Below, one piece after another: positions 40,477 to 48,732 of a stretch of DNA of 64,000 nucleotides. A program made the translations under genes and the position numbers. The notes below the pieces were generated by a model that worked only from the letters and a program-made list of their open reading frames with translations, was not told where the DNA came from and did not search any database. The stretch is from NCBI GenBank assembly GCA_050949645.1, contig JBMNGC010000001.1, forward strand, positions 1 to 64,000, in the 5' to 3' direction. The first letter of the stretch is position 1, and each line of letters begins with the position of its first letter. This stretch comes from RUG369 sp050949645 (lineage in GTDB: Bacteria; Planctomycetota; Planctomycetia; Pirellulales; Thermoguttaceae).

Positions 40477-42567
40477 ATGGGAAAGCGTAATTATCAATGG
40501 CAGGACGCGGCGTTGCCGATCTTCGCCGCGCTGAGTATGCTCGCGCTCCTCTTCCGGTTGCCGACCCCGCTCATGGACATGTTGCTGTCGGTGAATCTTG
40601 CGATTTCGGCGACGATCTTTCTTGCAACCTTCTTTATCCGCAAGCCCCTTGAATTTAGCGCGTTTCCAACGCTGCTGCTCGTGACGACTCTCTATCGTCT
40701 CGTCCTCAACGTCTCGACGACGCGTCTTATTCTTATTCAAGCGGACGCGGGCGAGGTCGTCGACGCCTTCAGCCGATTCGTCGCGGGCGACAGCGTCGTC
40801 GTTGGCGCCGTGATCTTCCTCATTTTCATCATTATGCAATTCGTCGTCATCACCAAGGGCGCGACGCGCATAAGTGAAGTCACGGCGCGCTTTACGCTCG
40901 ACGCGTTGCCGGGTCGTCAATCGGCGATCGACTTAGATCTCAACGCTGGGGTCATCACTGAGGAGGAAGCGAAAGCGGCGCGCGCGGAGCTTGCCGAACA
41001 GTCCGACTTTTTCGGTTCGATGGACGGCGCGAGTAAGTTTGTGCGCGGCGACGCGATCGCAGGGCTTGCGATCGTGATTCTTAACGTCGTCGGCGGACTA
41101 TGCATCGGCGTATTCCAGCATCATATGAACCTCGCGGACGCCGTCGCGCTCTATACGCGGCTGACGATCGGCGACGGTCTCGTCTCGCAACTTCCCGCGT
41201 TTCTCATTTCGGTCGGGACGGGGCTGCTCGTTGCGCGGACGTCTCGCGCGCAAAATATTTCCGGGGTCGCGCTGCGTCAGACATTTGGAGAGCCGATCGT
41301 TCTTGCGTTCGTGGGCGTTTTGCTCCTATTTTTAACATTTGCCGGATTGCCGCGCCTGCCCCTGTTGACGCTGGCGTTCGGTTTTTTTGCTCTCGCGTGG
41401 TTTATGTCGACGCGACCCGGCGTGGCGGTCGCCGAGGGAGTCGGCGCCGTTGGCGAAGGAGCGAAGGCGCAACCTAAACCTGGCGTCGACGAAGACGAAG
41501 TTGCGCTTAATGGCGCTCTTGAATGCGATCCGTTCGAAATTGCGATCGGCTCGGGGCTTTCCATGGTTGCGATTCCCGACGAAGGACCGACGCTTCTCGA
41601 TCGAGTCAAACGTATTCGGCTCGCGCTCGCGTCGGAGCTCGGCGTGATACTGCCGACGACGCGCGTTCGAGACGACGAGACGCTCGACGAAAATCAATAT
41701 TCGCTCCGCGTTAACGGATTCGAGGCAGAGCAGGGGATCGTCTATCCTCAGATGGCGCTCGCCGTCGATTCCGGCTTTGCGACGATGGAGCTCAAAGGTC
41801 TCCTGACGACAGGGCCCGACGGTTCTCGCGCATACTGGATCTCGCCGGACGATTCCCAGCTAGCGGAGGACGAAGGATACGACGTCATGTTGCCGGGCGA
41901 CTTTATCGAGCGCCGCGCGCGCGCGTTGGCGCGGCGCGAAGCGGCGGCGCTGCTATCGCGCGACGCGACGAAGCGACTCGTCGAGCGCCTCCGCGAGTCG
42001 GCGCCCGCGCTCGTGGAAGAGGCGCTCGAGGGCCCCGACGGGTTCGACGTTGCCAGACTGGCGCGGATTCAGCAGGTTCTGCGCTTGCTCCTCGCCGAAG
42101 GGGTCTCGATTCGACGTCTCGACTCGATTCTTGAAGCGCTCAATGATCTTGCGCTTCGCGAACCCGACGCGGATTTTTATCATGCGTTGGAATATGTTCG
42201 TCGTCGCCTTGCCCGATCTATCGCGAGCCGATATCGTGATGAAGACGGGAACCTGCGCGCGGCCATGTTCGACCCCGCCGCGGAGGACGCGCTGCGCGAG
42301 GCGTTGGTTCGTTCGGAGACGGGCGCAACGAACTTCACGCTTGCTCCCTCCAGCGCGTCGGCGCTCGTCGCAGCGTTGCGTTCCGCGTCGGAGGCGTTGC
42401 GCGAGGCAAGGCTTGAGCCGGTCGCGCTTATCGACGGCGATCTCCGTTATGCGCTCCATAACTTCGCGTCGTCGTCTGGAATCGAGTTAGCGGTTCTTTC
42501 CTTTGAGGAGTCCGGAGCCGCGACGAGTGTGTCGCAGGAAGTCATTGTCGACTGGCAGGGCGCATAA
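40477..42567 (+). CDS. flhA: Flagellar export apparatus protein FlhA
   Basis: A 696-residue member of the FHIPEP family, the membrane and cytoplasmic ring of the flagellar type III export gate. Eight N-terminal membrane helices (to about residue 310) include the conserved loop ISEVTARFTLDALPGRQSAID and the FHIPEP signature around residues 135-190. The linker (about 320-350) and cytoplasmic domain with LSRDATKRLVERL and IRRLDSILEALND follow the flagellar rather than injectisome pattern. No other flagellar gene is nearby, which fits scattered planctomycete flagellar genes. Start ATG at 40477; its ribosome site is weak. Confidence 0.9.
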   Translation: MGKRNYQWQDAALPIFAALSMLALLFRLPTPLMDMLLSVNLAISATIFLATFFIRKPLEFSAFPTLLLVTTLYRLVLNVSTTRLILIQADAGEVVDAFSRFVAGDSVVVGAVIFLIFIIMQFVVITKGATRISEVTARFTLDALPGRQSAIDLDLNAGVITEEEAKAARAELAEQSDFFGSMDGASKFVRGDAIAGLAIVILNVVGGLCIGVFQHHMNLADAVALYTRLTIGDGLVSQLPAFLISVGTGLLVARTSRAQNISGVALRQTFGEPIVLAFVGVLLLFLTFAGLPRLPLLTLAFGFFALAWFMSTRPGVAVAEGVGAVGEGAKAQPKPGVDEDEVALNGALECDPFEIAIGSGLSMVAIPDEGPTLLDRVKRIRLALASELGVILPTTRVRDDETLDENQYSLRVNGFEAEQGIVYPQMALAVDSGFATMELKGLLTTGPDGSRAYWISPDDSQLAEDEGYDVMLPGDFIERRARALARREAAALLSRDATKRLVERLRESAPALVEEALEGPDGFDVARLARIQQVLRLLLAEGVSIRRLDSILEALNDLALREPDADFYHALEYVRRRLARSIASRYRDEDGNLRAAMFDPAAEDALREALVRSETGATNFTLAPSSASALVAALRSASEALREARLEPVALIDGDLRYALHNFASSSGIELAVLSFEESGAATSVSQEVIVDWQGA

Positions 42568-42613
42568 GCGGAAGTCGTTCTTATTATATTTTTTTGAAAG
42601 AACGAGTTGAGGG

Positions 42614-42642
42614 TCGACATAGGCGTTTTTCGACAGTATAAT
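42614..42642 (+). promoter_or_regulatory. Promoter before the zinc-ribbon gene
   Basis: TCGACA (42614-42619), a 17-base spacer and TATAAT (42637-42642), about 60 bases before the ATG at 42704. Confidence 0.5.
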
Positions 42643-42703
42643 TAGGGCGGGTTGGCGACACTGGAGAAGTGTATCGCCGTTATATGCAGTGCGAGGACGC
42701 GTT

Positions 42704-43066
42704 ATGAGAGAAAAACGATACGGCTACGGTCCTTGGGAATATCGCTATATCTGCCGGAGCTGCGGGCACGCTGTGCGCAAGCCCAAGAACCAGCTTCCCT
42801 GTAAGATTTGCGGCGGTGAATTTGGTCCCAAGATCTCCGTTCGCAAGCTGTATCTTGAACCGGAAAAGCCGGACGAAATTGTTGAAGTCGAATATCAGCT
42901 TCCGAAGAATTTCTTCGACTATATCAAGGAACTTCTCGGGCTTGAGGTCAAGCCGCGTTACGAGATTCGCGAGGAACGTCGTCGCGCTTCGCGCCGCTGG
43001 CGGTGGCAGACGCACGCAGAAATCGAGGAAGAATCTGGAATTCTCCGACATGACGATTTCCTATGA
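42704..43066 (+). CDS. Small zinc-ribbon protein
   Basis: 120 residues from the ATG at 42704, preceded by GAGGA. An N-terminal zinc ribbon YICRSCGHAVRKPKNQLPCKICGGEFG (two CxxC knuckles) is followed by a basic, helical C-terminal part (REERRRASRRWRWQ). Such proteins bind nucleic acid or partner proteins. I do not recognise a named family, and it stands alone between flhA and a tRNA gene. Confidence 0.7.
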   Translation: MREKRYGYGPWEYRYICRSCGHAVRKPKNQLPCKICGGEFGPKISVRKLYLEPEKPDEIVEVEYQLPKNFFDYIKELLGLEVKPRYEIREERRRASRRWRWQTHAEIEEESGILRHDDFL

Positions 43067-43222
43067 CGACCCCTTGGACGTCGGCCGCAAGCGGGACGCG
43101 TGGATTTCTCCTGCAACGCTGCGGATGAAGGTTTAATCAATAGTTTCGCGACGTCCCCTTTGCGGATTATGTTTTTGGGGTATACTTTCGTCGATCTTTG
43201 GTCGTTCGTACGACCTTGATAT

Positions 43223-43297
43223 CGGGGCGTAGCGCAGTCTGGCTAGCGCATCTGCTTTGGGAGCAGAGGGTCGCACGTTCGAATCGTGTCGCCCCGA
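43223..43297 (+). tRNA. tRNA-Pro (anticodon TGG)
   Basis: A 75-base cloverleaf: acceptor stem CGGGGCG (43223-43229) pairs with CGCCCCG (43290-43296), discriminator A. The D-arm is GCGC...GCGC. The anticodon stem-loop TCTGC-TTTGGGA-GCAGA gives anticodon TGG (proline). The T-arm contains TTCGAAT. CCA is not encoded and must be added. A terminator follows. Confidence 0.97.
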
Positions 43298-43305
43298 CTC
43301 GCATT

Positions 43306-43337
43306 GAGCGTTCGGTCTCCGGACGCTCTTTTTTTTT
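43306..43337 (+). terminator. Terminator after tRNA-Pro
   Basis: GAGCGT (from 43306) pairs with ACGCTC (ending 43328), with further inner pairing, followed by a run of eight or more T. Confidence 0.85.
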
Positions 43338-43500
43338 ATTTGTCGACGACGTCTTCGACGGAGTCGGCAGACGATTGGCGTAGGTCGACCTTGGCGACTC
43401 GTTGCCGATCGCTTGGATTCTTGTTGGGCATTCTGTATAATGCCGGCGCCTGGTTGTTGTCCGACGTTGGGCGCTTGCGACGCTCGATGGGAGAAAGTTT

Positions 43501-44136
43501 ATGACAGAGGAACGGACTGCGAATAAGAACTCGGAAGAAAAGATCGATCTGCGCAATCCTGCATTGGCGGGTTTTCTCGCGTGGCTCTTTCCGGGCGCGG
43601 GGCATTTCTTTCAGCGTCGATATTTCAAGGCGGCGGTCTATGGTTTTTCTATTTGGATTCTGTTGATTTCAGGGCTCGTCATGGGGAGTTATCGAGCTCC
43701 GATCGACGGGGCCGACGGCGCTTCGAAGCTCTTTTTTGCACGAACGGTCTACTGCTCTTGGCGCGTTGGCGACAAGAGGCTCGCGTTCATTCCCCAGGCG
43801 TGCGTCGGCGTCATGGCGATTCCGGCGATCATGCAAGCGAACGCAAACCGAGACGGCGACGCTTCCTTCTGGTCGACGGCGTTCGCGCCCCCTCAGATCG
43901 CCTCCGACGCTCGAGAACGTCCTAACCAGCCTACGCTCAACGAGATCGCCGGGAATCTCCATTCATGGTTTGAACTCAGTACGTTTTATACGGTAACCGC
44001 AGGTTTGTTTAACCTTTTGGCGTTTTTCGACGCCATAGGCGGTCCCGTTATCGCTCGTAACGAAGAGGATACCCGGAAAAGGAAAAAGAAGGGTAAGAAA
44101 GAGGAGACGCCTGTTGCTGCTCAGTCAGCGCGGTAA
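43501..44136 (+). CDS. Membrane protein, DUF6677-like
   Basis: 211 residues. RNPALAGFLAWLFPGAGHFFQRRYFKAAVYGFSIWILLISGLVMG at the N-terminus matches the TM2-like motif (Pro-Gly-x-Gly-His, Tyr-Phe-Lys) of planctomycete DUF6677 proteins as I remember them. A helix near the end (FYTVTAGLFNLLAFFDA) gives about four membrane segments. The C-terminus is Lys-rich (RKRKKKGKKEE). Function is unknown. It starts a close gene pair with the thioesterase, 6 bases apart. Confidence 0.72.
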   Translation: MTEERTANKNSEEKIDLRNPALAGFLAWLFPGAGHFFQRRYFKAAVYGFSIWILLISGLVMGSYRAPIDGADGASKLFFARTVYCSWRVGDKRLAFIPQACVGVMAIPAIMQANANRDGDASFWSTAFAPPQIASDARERPNQPTLNEIAGNLHSWFELSTFYTVTAGLFNLLAFFDAIGGPVIARNEEDTRKRKKKGKKEETPVAAQSAR

Positions 44137-44142
44137 GACGCA

Positions 44143-44610
44143 ATGAAAATGACGAAAGACAACGCAAGTCAAGATAATTCCGCCGGTAGCGCCGTCAGGA
44201 AGCGTGAGGCGGCTTCCGTCGGCTATGAGAACGAGATTCAGATTCGCGTCCGATATCAGGAAACGGATCAGATGGGCGTCGTTTATCATGCCAACTATTT
44301 TACGTACTTTGAGATGGGGCGTACCGAGCTACTCCGAAGCGCGACCGGTCAGAGCTATCGCGACGTTGAGGAACGCGAAACGTTCATGGTGGTCTCGGAA
44401 GCGAGTTGCAAATACCTTCGTCCAGCGCGCTACGACGATCTCCTGACGCTTAAAACGCGCGTCGTCAAGGTGACCGCCGCTTCCCTCCAGCACGAGTACA
44501 ATCTTTACCGGGGCGACGAGTTGCTCGTAACCGGAGCGACGAAGCTCGTATGCGTCAACAAAGCAGGACGAATCGTACCCGTCCCCGACTGGGTCAGAAA
44601 TTTTAGCTAG
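44143..44610 (+). CDS. Hotdog-fold acyl-CoA thioesterase (YbgC/4HBT family)
   Basis: 155 residues. The core motif is RVRYQETDQMGVVYHANYFTYFEMGRTELL, with the active-site Asp of Y-x-E-T-D-x-M-G-V-V-Y-H-x-N, typical of 4-hydroxybenzoyl-CoA thioesterase/YbgC enzymes. It probably hydrolyses short acyl-CoA. About 25 unconserved N-terminal residues precede the domain; an ATG at 44149 is an alternative start. It probably shares a transcript with the membrane protein 6 bases upstream. Confidence 0.9.
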   Translation: MKMTKDNASQDNSAGSAVRKREAASVGYENEIQIRVRYQETDQMGVVYHANYFTYFEMGRTELLRSATGQSYRDVEERETFMVVSEASCKYLRPARYDDLLTLKTRVVKVTAASLQHEYNLYRGDELLVTGATKLVCVNKAGRIVPVPDWVRNFS

Positions 44611-44723
44611 CGGCCGGCTGGTTAGCGTTCGTTGCCGAGCGATTGCAATGAAGAAAGAAGCGACGCTCAAGGCTTGCGAACTTTCCGTTAACTGTCGACC
44701 GTCAACCTCCGCCAAGAGAGACC

Positions 44724-45821
44724 ATGAGCGAGACTTATTTCGTAACCGGCGCGACCGGCTTCATTGGACGCTGTCTGACTCGCCGTCTGCTTGAGTCGGG
44801 CGCGCGCCTCAAGTGCCTGACGCGCGCGACGTCCAATAAGGCCTGGTTGCAGGGGCTGCCGAACGTCGAGATCGTCGAGGGAGATCTTAAAGACGGGGAT
44901 TCGTTGTCTCGTGGGATCGACGGAGTCGACGGAGTCTTTCATCTCGCAGGCCTCACGCGCGAGAGTCGTTCTGGCGAATTTATGGAAGTCAACTGCGCCG
45001 GAACGCTCGATTTAGCGCGTCGTTGCGCGCGGATGCGGCGACCTCCGACCTTGGTTTACGTTTCGTCGCTTTCTTGCTCGGGCGTCGCGCGCAAGGGCGA
45101 CGCGCTCAGCGGCGCGTCGGGGGAGCGACTTTACAGTCTGTGCCGTCGCAAGCGCGAGACGGACTATCCTCATCCGATTTCAGCGTATGGGCGCAGCAAG
45201 TTCGCAGCGGAACAGAATCTACAGGATTATTCGGAGAAGTTTCCAATTACGGTCGTTCGACCTCCCTACGTCTTCGGCGAATGGGATATGGCGTCCCTTC
45301 CGCTCTTTGCGATGGCGAAACGACGCGGCAATTTTGTTTTACCTGGCTGGAAAGACCATTATTTTTCCTTTATTTACGTCGAAGATCTCGTGAAAGTCTT
45401 GATCGCGGCGATGCGCCGAGGCGAGAGAATGACGCCTTCGAGTCTTTCACCGACGGTCGATTCCGCGACGGGCGCGAAATTCTGTCCGGGGACGGGCGTC
45501 TATTTCGCAACGGCGCCCGATCCGATTCTCTTCTCGGAATATGGACGGATGGTAGGGAACGCGTATGGTCGCAATCGTACGCGTGTCTGGCGCGTGCCGC
45601 CGGTTGGCGTGCTCGGCGCCGGGATCTACGGTGAAATCGTCAAAAGGGCGTTCGGTAAGACCGTGTCGATGGACTGGAACAAGTCGCTCGAGGCGCTGCG
45701 CGGTCCTTGGATTTGCAACGGCGCGAAGGCGGAGGAGCAGCTCGGCGTTGAGATTTCCGCAGATCTGGAAAGCAAGTTCTCAAGGGGCGCTTTGTGGTAT
45801 GAGAACCAGAAATACCTGTGA
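44724..45821 (+). CDS. NAD-dependent epimerase/dehydratase (extended SDR)
   Basis: 365 residues. The Rossmann glycine motif GATGFIGR (residues 9-16) and the catalytic YGRSK motif, preceded by a Ser-rich strand VSSLSCSG, identify an extended short-chain dehydrogenase. Substrate-binding changes include a middle insertion (residues about 245-265) and an SDR-typical C-terminal segment. Natural substrates are nucleotide sugars, sterols or related alcohols; which one is not visible. Its stop precedes the BMC shell gene by 104 bases, and a self-complementary GC-rich stretch without T-run lies between them (about 45843-45882). Confidence 0.87.
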   Translation: MSETYFVTGATGFIGRCLTRRLLESGARLKCLTRATSNKAWLQGLPNVEIVEGDLKDGDSLSRGIDGVDGVFHLAGLTRESRSGEFMEVNCAGTLDLARRCARMRRPPTLVYVSSLSCSGVARKGDALSGASGERLYSLCRRKRETDYPHPISAYGRSKFAAEQNLQDYSEKFPITVVRPPYVFGEWDMASLPLFAMAKRRGNFVLPGWKDHYFSFIYVEDLVKVLIAAMRRGERMTPSSLSPTVDSATGAKFCPGTGVYFATAPDPILFSEYGRMVGNAYGRNRTRVWRVPPVGVLGAGIYGEIVKRAFGKTVSMDWNKSLEALRGPWICNGAKAEEQLGVEISADLESKFSRGALWYENQKYL

Positions 45822-45925
45822 GTGACGCCGCGATTAACGGCGAAGGGGCGGTTTGCGAGCGTCAGCGCTCCGATTGCCCCTTGTGAAGTGCATTTTGAAT
45901 TCCGCTTTTAACGCAGAGGTTAAAG

Positions 45926-46675
45926 ATGAGCTCGATCATTTCCGTTGGCGCTATTAAATTCTCGAGCGTTTGCGTCGGGTATCGCGCGCAGGACGCGCTC
46001 ATGAAGGCGGCGTCGACGAAACTGCTTGCCGCGCGCCCCTTGAGCCCGGGCGACTATCTTGTCGTATTCTCAGGCTCCGTCGGGGACGTCAACATGGCGA
46101 TGGATACGGCGCGCGAGGTCGGCGGTTCCTTTGTCGTCGACTATCTGGTCGTCGCGAACATTCACCCGGCGTTGTTCCCGGCGCTCGAAGGCCGCGTCGC
46201 GCTTGACCCGGCGAGGCTCGACGCGTTGGGAATTATCGAGACGCTCACGCCCGTCTCCGCAATGGTTGCCGCCGACGCCGCGTGCAAAGCCGCCGACGTC
46301 GAGCTCTTCAAGCTCGCGTTCGATACTGAGCTCAACGGTAAAGGGCTGCTCCTCATGAATGGCGCGCTCGCCAACGTTCAAGCTGCGGTTGACGCGGGCG
46401 CCGCCGCGATTCGCGACAAAGGTTTTCTCGTTGATTCCGCCGTTATCCCTCGTCCTGGTCGCGAACTTTTTCTTGGCCCCGATTACGCTTCAGGCAAAGG
46501 CAAACCCGTTCCGTCGCGGCCAACCTCGGCTTCATCTGGTCCGACGCGACGCGCTCCGGCTAAGCGCGTTGCCGACGCTGCGCCGAAGCAGGTTGCGCCC
46601 GAGAAAAAAACGGCTCGGCCCCCCGCCAAGCGCGCTGCGAGCAGTAATAAAAGCTCCGAACCGAAGAAGGAGTGA
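45926..46675 (+). CDS. Tandem-domain bacterial microcompartment shell protein (BMC-T) with basic tail
   Basis: 249 residues. Two BMC domains in tandem lie at about 4-90 (ISVGAIKFSSVCVGYRAQDALMKAA) and 100-180 (LGIIETLTPVSAMVAADAACKAADVEL and the end AVIPRPGRELF). Such BMC-T proteins form pseudo-hexameric trimers that tile the shell and often gate substrates. After the second domain is a tail of about 65 residues (186-249) rich in Lys, Arg, Pro, Ala and Ser, like a histone-H1 tail, unusual for shell proteins. No other shell or lumen enzyme gene is in the window, so it is an orphan. A strong terminator follows. Confidence 0.9.
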   Translation: MSSIISVGAIKFSSVCVGYRAQDALMKAASTKLLAARPLSPGDYLVVFSGSVGDVNMAMDTAREVGGSFVVDYLVVANIHPALFPALEGRVALDPARLDALGIIETLTPVSAMVAADAACKAADVELFKLAFDTELNGKGLLLMNGALANVQAAVDAGAAAIRDKGFLVDSAVIPRPGRELFLGPDYASGKGKPVPSRPTSASSGPTRRAPAKRVADAAPKQVAPEKKTARPPAKRAASSNKSSEPKKE

Positions 46676-46750
46676 TTGCGTCGCCTTGCCTTGACGACAG
46701 GCGAGGAGATTCTCTTTGAGCAATTTCTATAGGCTTCATGACAAGTTACT

Positions 46751-46789
46751 AGGACGTTCGATCGTCAGCGAATCGAACGTCCTTTTTTT
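46751..46789 (+). terminator. Terminator after the BMC-T gene
   Basis: AGGACGTTCGAT (46751-46762) pairs with ATCGAACGTCCT (46772-46783), a 12-bp stem, followed by seven T. Confidence 0.92.
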
Positions 46790-46962
46790 ATTGCGTTCAA
46801 GCGAGCCGTGCCGTTGCGCGTCGATATATTGAAAACCGGCGGCGCGCCGTTAAAATAATCTGACGAGGCGTCATAGCCTCGTCGGACCCCGTTGTTAGGG
46901 CTTCACAAACGCTAGTCGCGCTTGAATGATTAGGCGCTACGCACTATAGATTACGAATTGCC

Positions 46963-48009
46963 ATGAATATCGTCGTTGTTGGTTCGAAGGGAACGCTGGG
47001 GCTGGAACTGGCGCGGAGCTGGAATGATCGGCGAGTCGAAGAGCGGATCGCCGCGAACCTTGGCGTTGCGCCCGTCGACGAGCAGGATCGCGTGATCTCG
47101 CTCAATATTCCAGATTTTGACGTCTGTTCTCGTGCCTCTGCGATTGGGACCATTTGCGATTTCGAGCCCGACGTCATTCTTAACGCCTCGGGGGTTAATC
47201 TGATCGACTGGCTTGAAACGCGTCCCAATACGGCTCGAACTTTGCACAAGCATGGGCCCGCTAATCTTCGCGAGGCGGCCAAACGTAGCGGCGCGCTCCT
47301 CGTTCAATATAGCTGCGGCGAGGTTTTCTACCGCTCGCGCCTCGAGCGCGGCGCCGTCGACGAGCGCGAGAATGTTGCGACGCCCGAGGAAGCGCGTTCT
47401 CGCGTTAAAGCGTTTGACGACGAGTCTGAACTAGACCTTCCCGTCGACCCGGACGCGCCGGGCTTTGACGAAACGACCGTTCCGAATCCGGCGAGCGTTT
47501 ACGCCAAAACGAAAGTTGAAAGCGAACGCGTTGCTTCTGAGGCGCCCGAGAGTCTTATCATTCGGTTTTCTTCCCTTTTTGGAGAAACGACCGAATATTC
47601 AAGCGGGAATCTTATCGGATCTCTCCTCAACGCGTTCGGGCGAACGTCGAGGGTCTCTGCAATTTCCGATCGTATGATCGAACCGCTTTGGTCAGTCGAC
47701 GTCCTCTGCGCTACGAAAACGCTCATACGCTGTGACGCCAGAGGGCTCTACCACCTTACGGGCAATTCTCGTGGAACGCTCGAGGACGTCGCACGGTACC
47801 TGCTCGAAAAAACTGGTCTGCGCGGACGTTCCGTCTCCGGCGTTACAACGAAGGAATATGGCGTAACTGCGCCTCATTCCGCCTTCACCATCCTGCGTTC
47901 CGCTCGTTGCGATCAACTCGACGGGCTCTACCGCGTCCCCGATTGGCGAACCGCCGTAACAGACTTCCTCGATTGGCGGCAAAACTACGGGTCGGCCATC
48001 GTCAAATAG
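46963..48009 (+). CDS. RmlD-like NAD(P)-dependent sugar reductase (SDR)
   Basis: 348 residues. The start MNIVVVGSKGTLGLEL is the Rossmann loop, and the YAKTK motif (about 180) is the SDR active site. Segments such as FEPDVILNASG, VDVLC and DWRTAVTDFL recall dTDP-4-dehydrorhamnose reductases (RmlD), which complete dTDP-L-rhamnose synthesis. An insertion of about 40 residues lies before YAKTK. No rmlABC gene is nearby. Sugar-nucleotide reduction is likely, but the exact substrate is uncertain. Confidence 0.8.
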   Translation: MNIVVVGSKGTLGLELARSWNDRRVEERIAANLGVAPVDEQDRVISLNIPDFDVCSRASAIGTICDFEPDVILNASGVNLIDWLETRPNTARTLHKHGPANLREAAKRSGALLVQYSCGEVFYRSRLERGAVDERENVATPEEARSRVKAFDDESELDLPVDPDAPGFDETTVPNPASVYAKTKVESERVASEAPESLIIRFSSLFGETTEYSSGNLIGSLLNAFGRTSRVSAISDRMIEPLWSVDVLCATKTLIRCDARGLYHLTGNSRGTLEDVARYLLEKTGLRGRSVSGVTTKEYGVTAPHSAFTILRSARCDQLDGLYRVPDWRTAVTDFLDWRQNYGSAIVK

Positions 48010-48102
48010 CGACCGTTCTTTATGCGAGCGTCGGCGCGCGGAATTTCGCAAGCGCTCGTCGACGCCTTGCGCTTTGGAGTTTGGCGACTTACGGAGATTC
48101 GG

Positions 48103-48687
48103 ATGACTATTAACATCGTTCAGAAAGACGGTAGCAAAACCCCAATCGATATTTCGCTTCTCGTGAAGGTCGCTCAGTCGGGCAGGCTCAGTCCGGATAC
48201 GAAACTTGAACGCGACGGGAAGATGACGACCGCTCGCGAGCTTCCCGAACTTGCCGACATTTTTAAGGAGCTTGGCGTCCCCGAGGCGCCCGTCGTTGCG
48301 GTGCCGCCGCGCGCAGAGGAAGCGTCGAAGTCGGCGAAGCCCAAGCCAAAACCCAAGCCAGCGTCGAAGCGCGCCTCGAAGTCGGCGCAGGCAATAATCG
48401 ACCGAGAGATCTCGCGAATTGCGAAAAAACGCGTTGACGAAAAATACCGTTACGATTTCCCATTTACAGCGCTGATTGCGCTCGCGGGAATTTTCCTATT
48501 CTTGTTTTGCCTTGATCTTGATCTGGGCGATGGCATTGGCTTTGTAATTTTCACGATTTCGGGAATTGGGATCTTCGGATATTTTGGTATAAGAAGCTGC
48601 CTGCGTGCGAACGCTCTTCTGAACGAAGAGGCGGCGATTCGACTTGAAACGCTGCTGCGCAAGTCAGATAAGAAACGCGAAGAGTAG
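48103..48687 (+). CDS. GYF_2-like domain membrane protein
   Basis: 194 residues from the ATG at 48103, preceded by CGGAG. Residues about 1-50 (TPIDISLLVKVAQSGRLSPDTKLERDGKMTTARELPEL) resemble GYF_2 (DUF4339) domains, which bind proline-rich peptides or partners in bacterial membrane proteins. A Lys/Pro-rich linker (about 70-90) leads to two membrane helices (about 122-142 and 147-167). Function is unknown. An upstream frame from 48022 is less likely. It lies 93 bases after the RmlD-like gene and 45 before the HzsA-related pair. Confidence 0.7.
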   Translation: MTINIVQKDGSKTPIDISLLVKVAQSGRLSPDTKLERDGKMTTARELPELADIFKELGVPEAPVVAVPPRAEEASKSAKPKPKPKPASKRASKSAQAIIDREISRIAKKRVDEKYRYDFPFTALIALAGIFLFLFCLDLDLGDGIGFVIFTISGIGIFGYFGIRSCLRANALLNEEAAIRLETLLRKSDKKREE

Positions 48688-48732
48688 CCGCTCCGAACTC
48701 GTTTGAGGCGTAAGACGTTAAAGAATAATTCA

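Noticed and set aside
45843..45882. Terminator between the epimerase and BMC-T genes
   Set aside because: The GC-rich self-complementary stretch has no T-run, so read-through to the BMC-T gene is quite possible.
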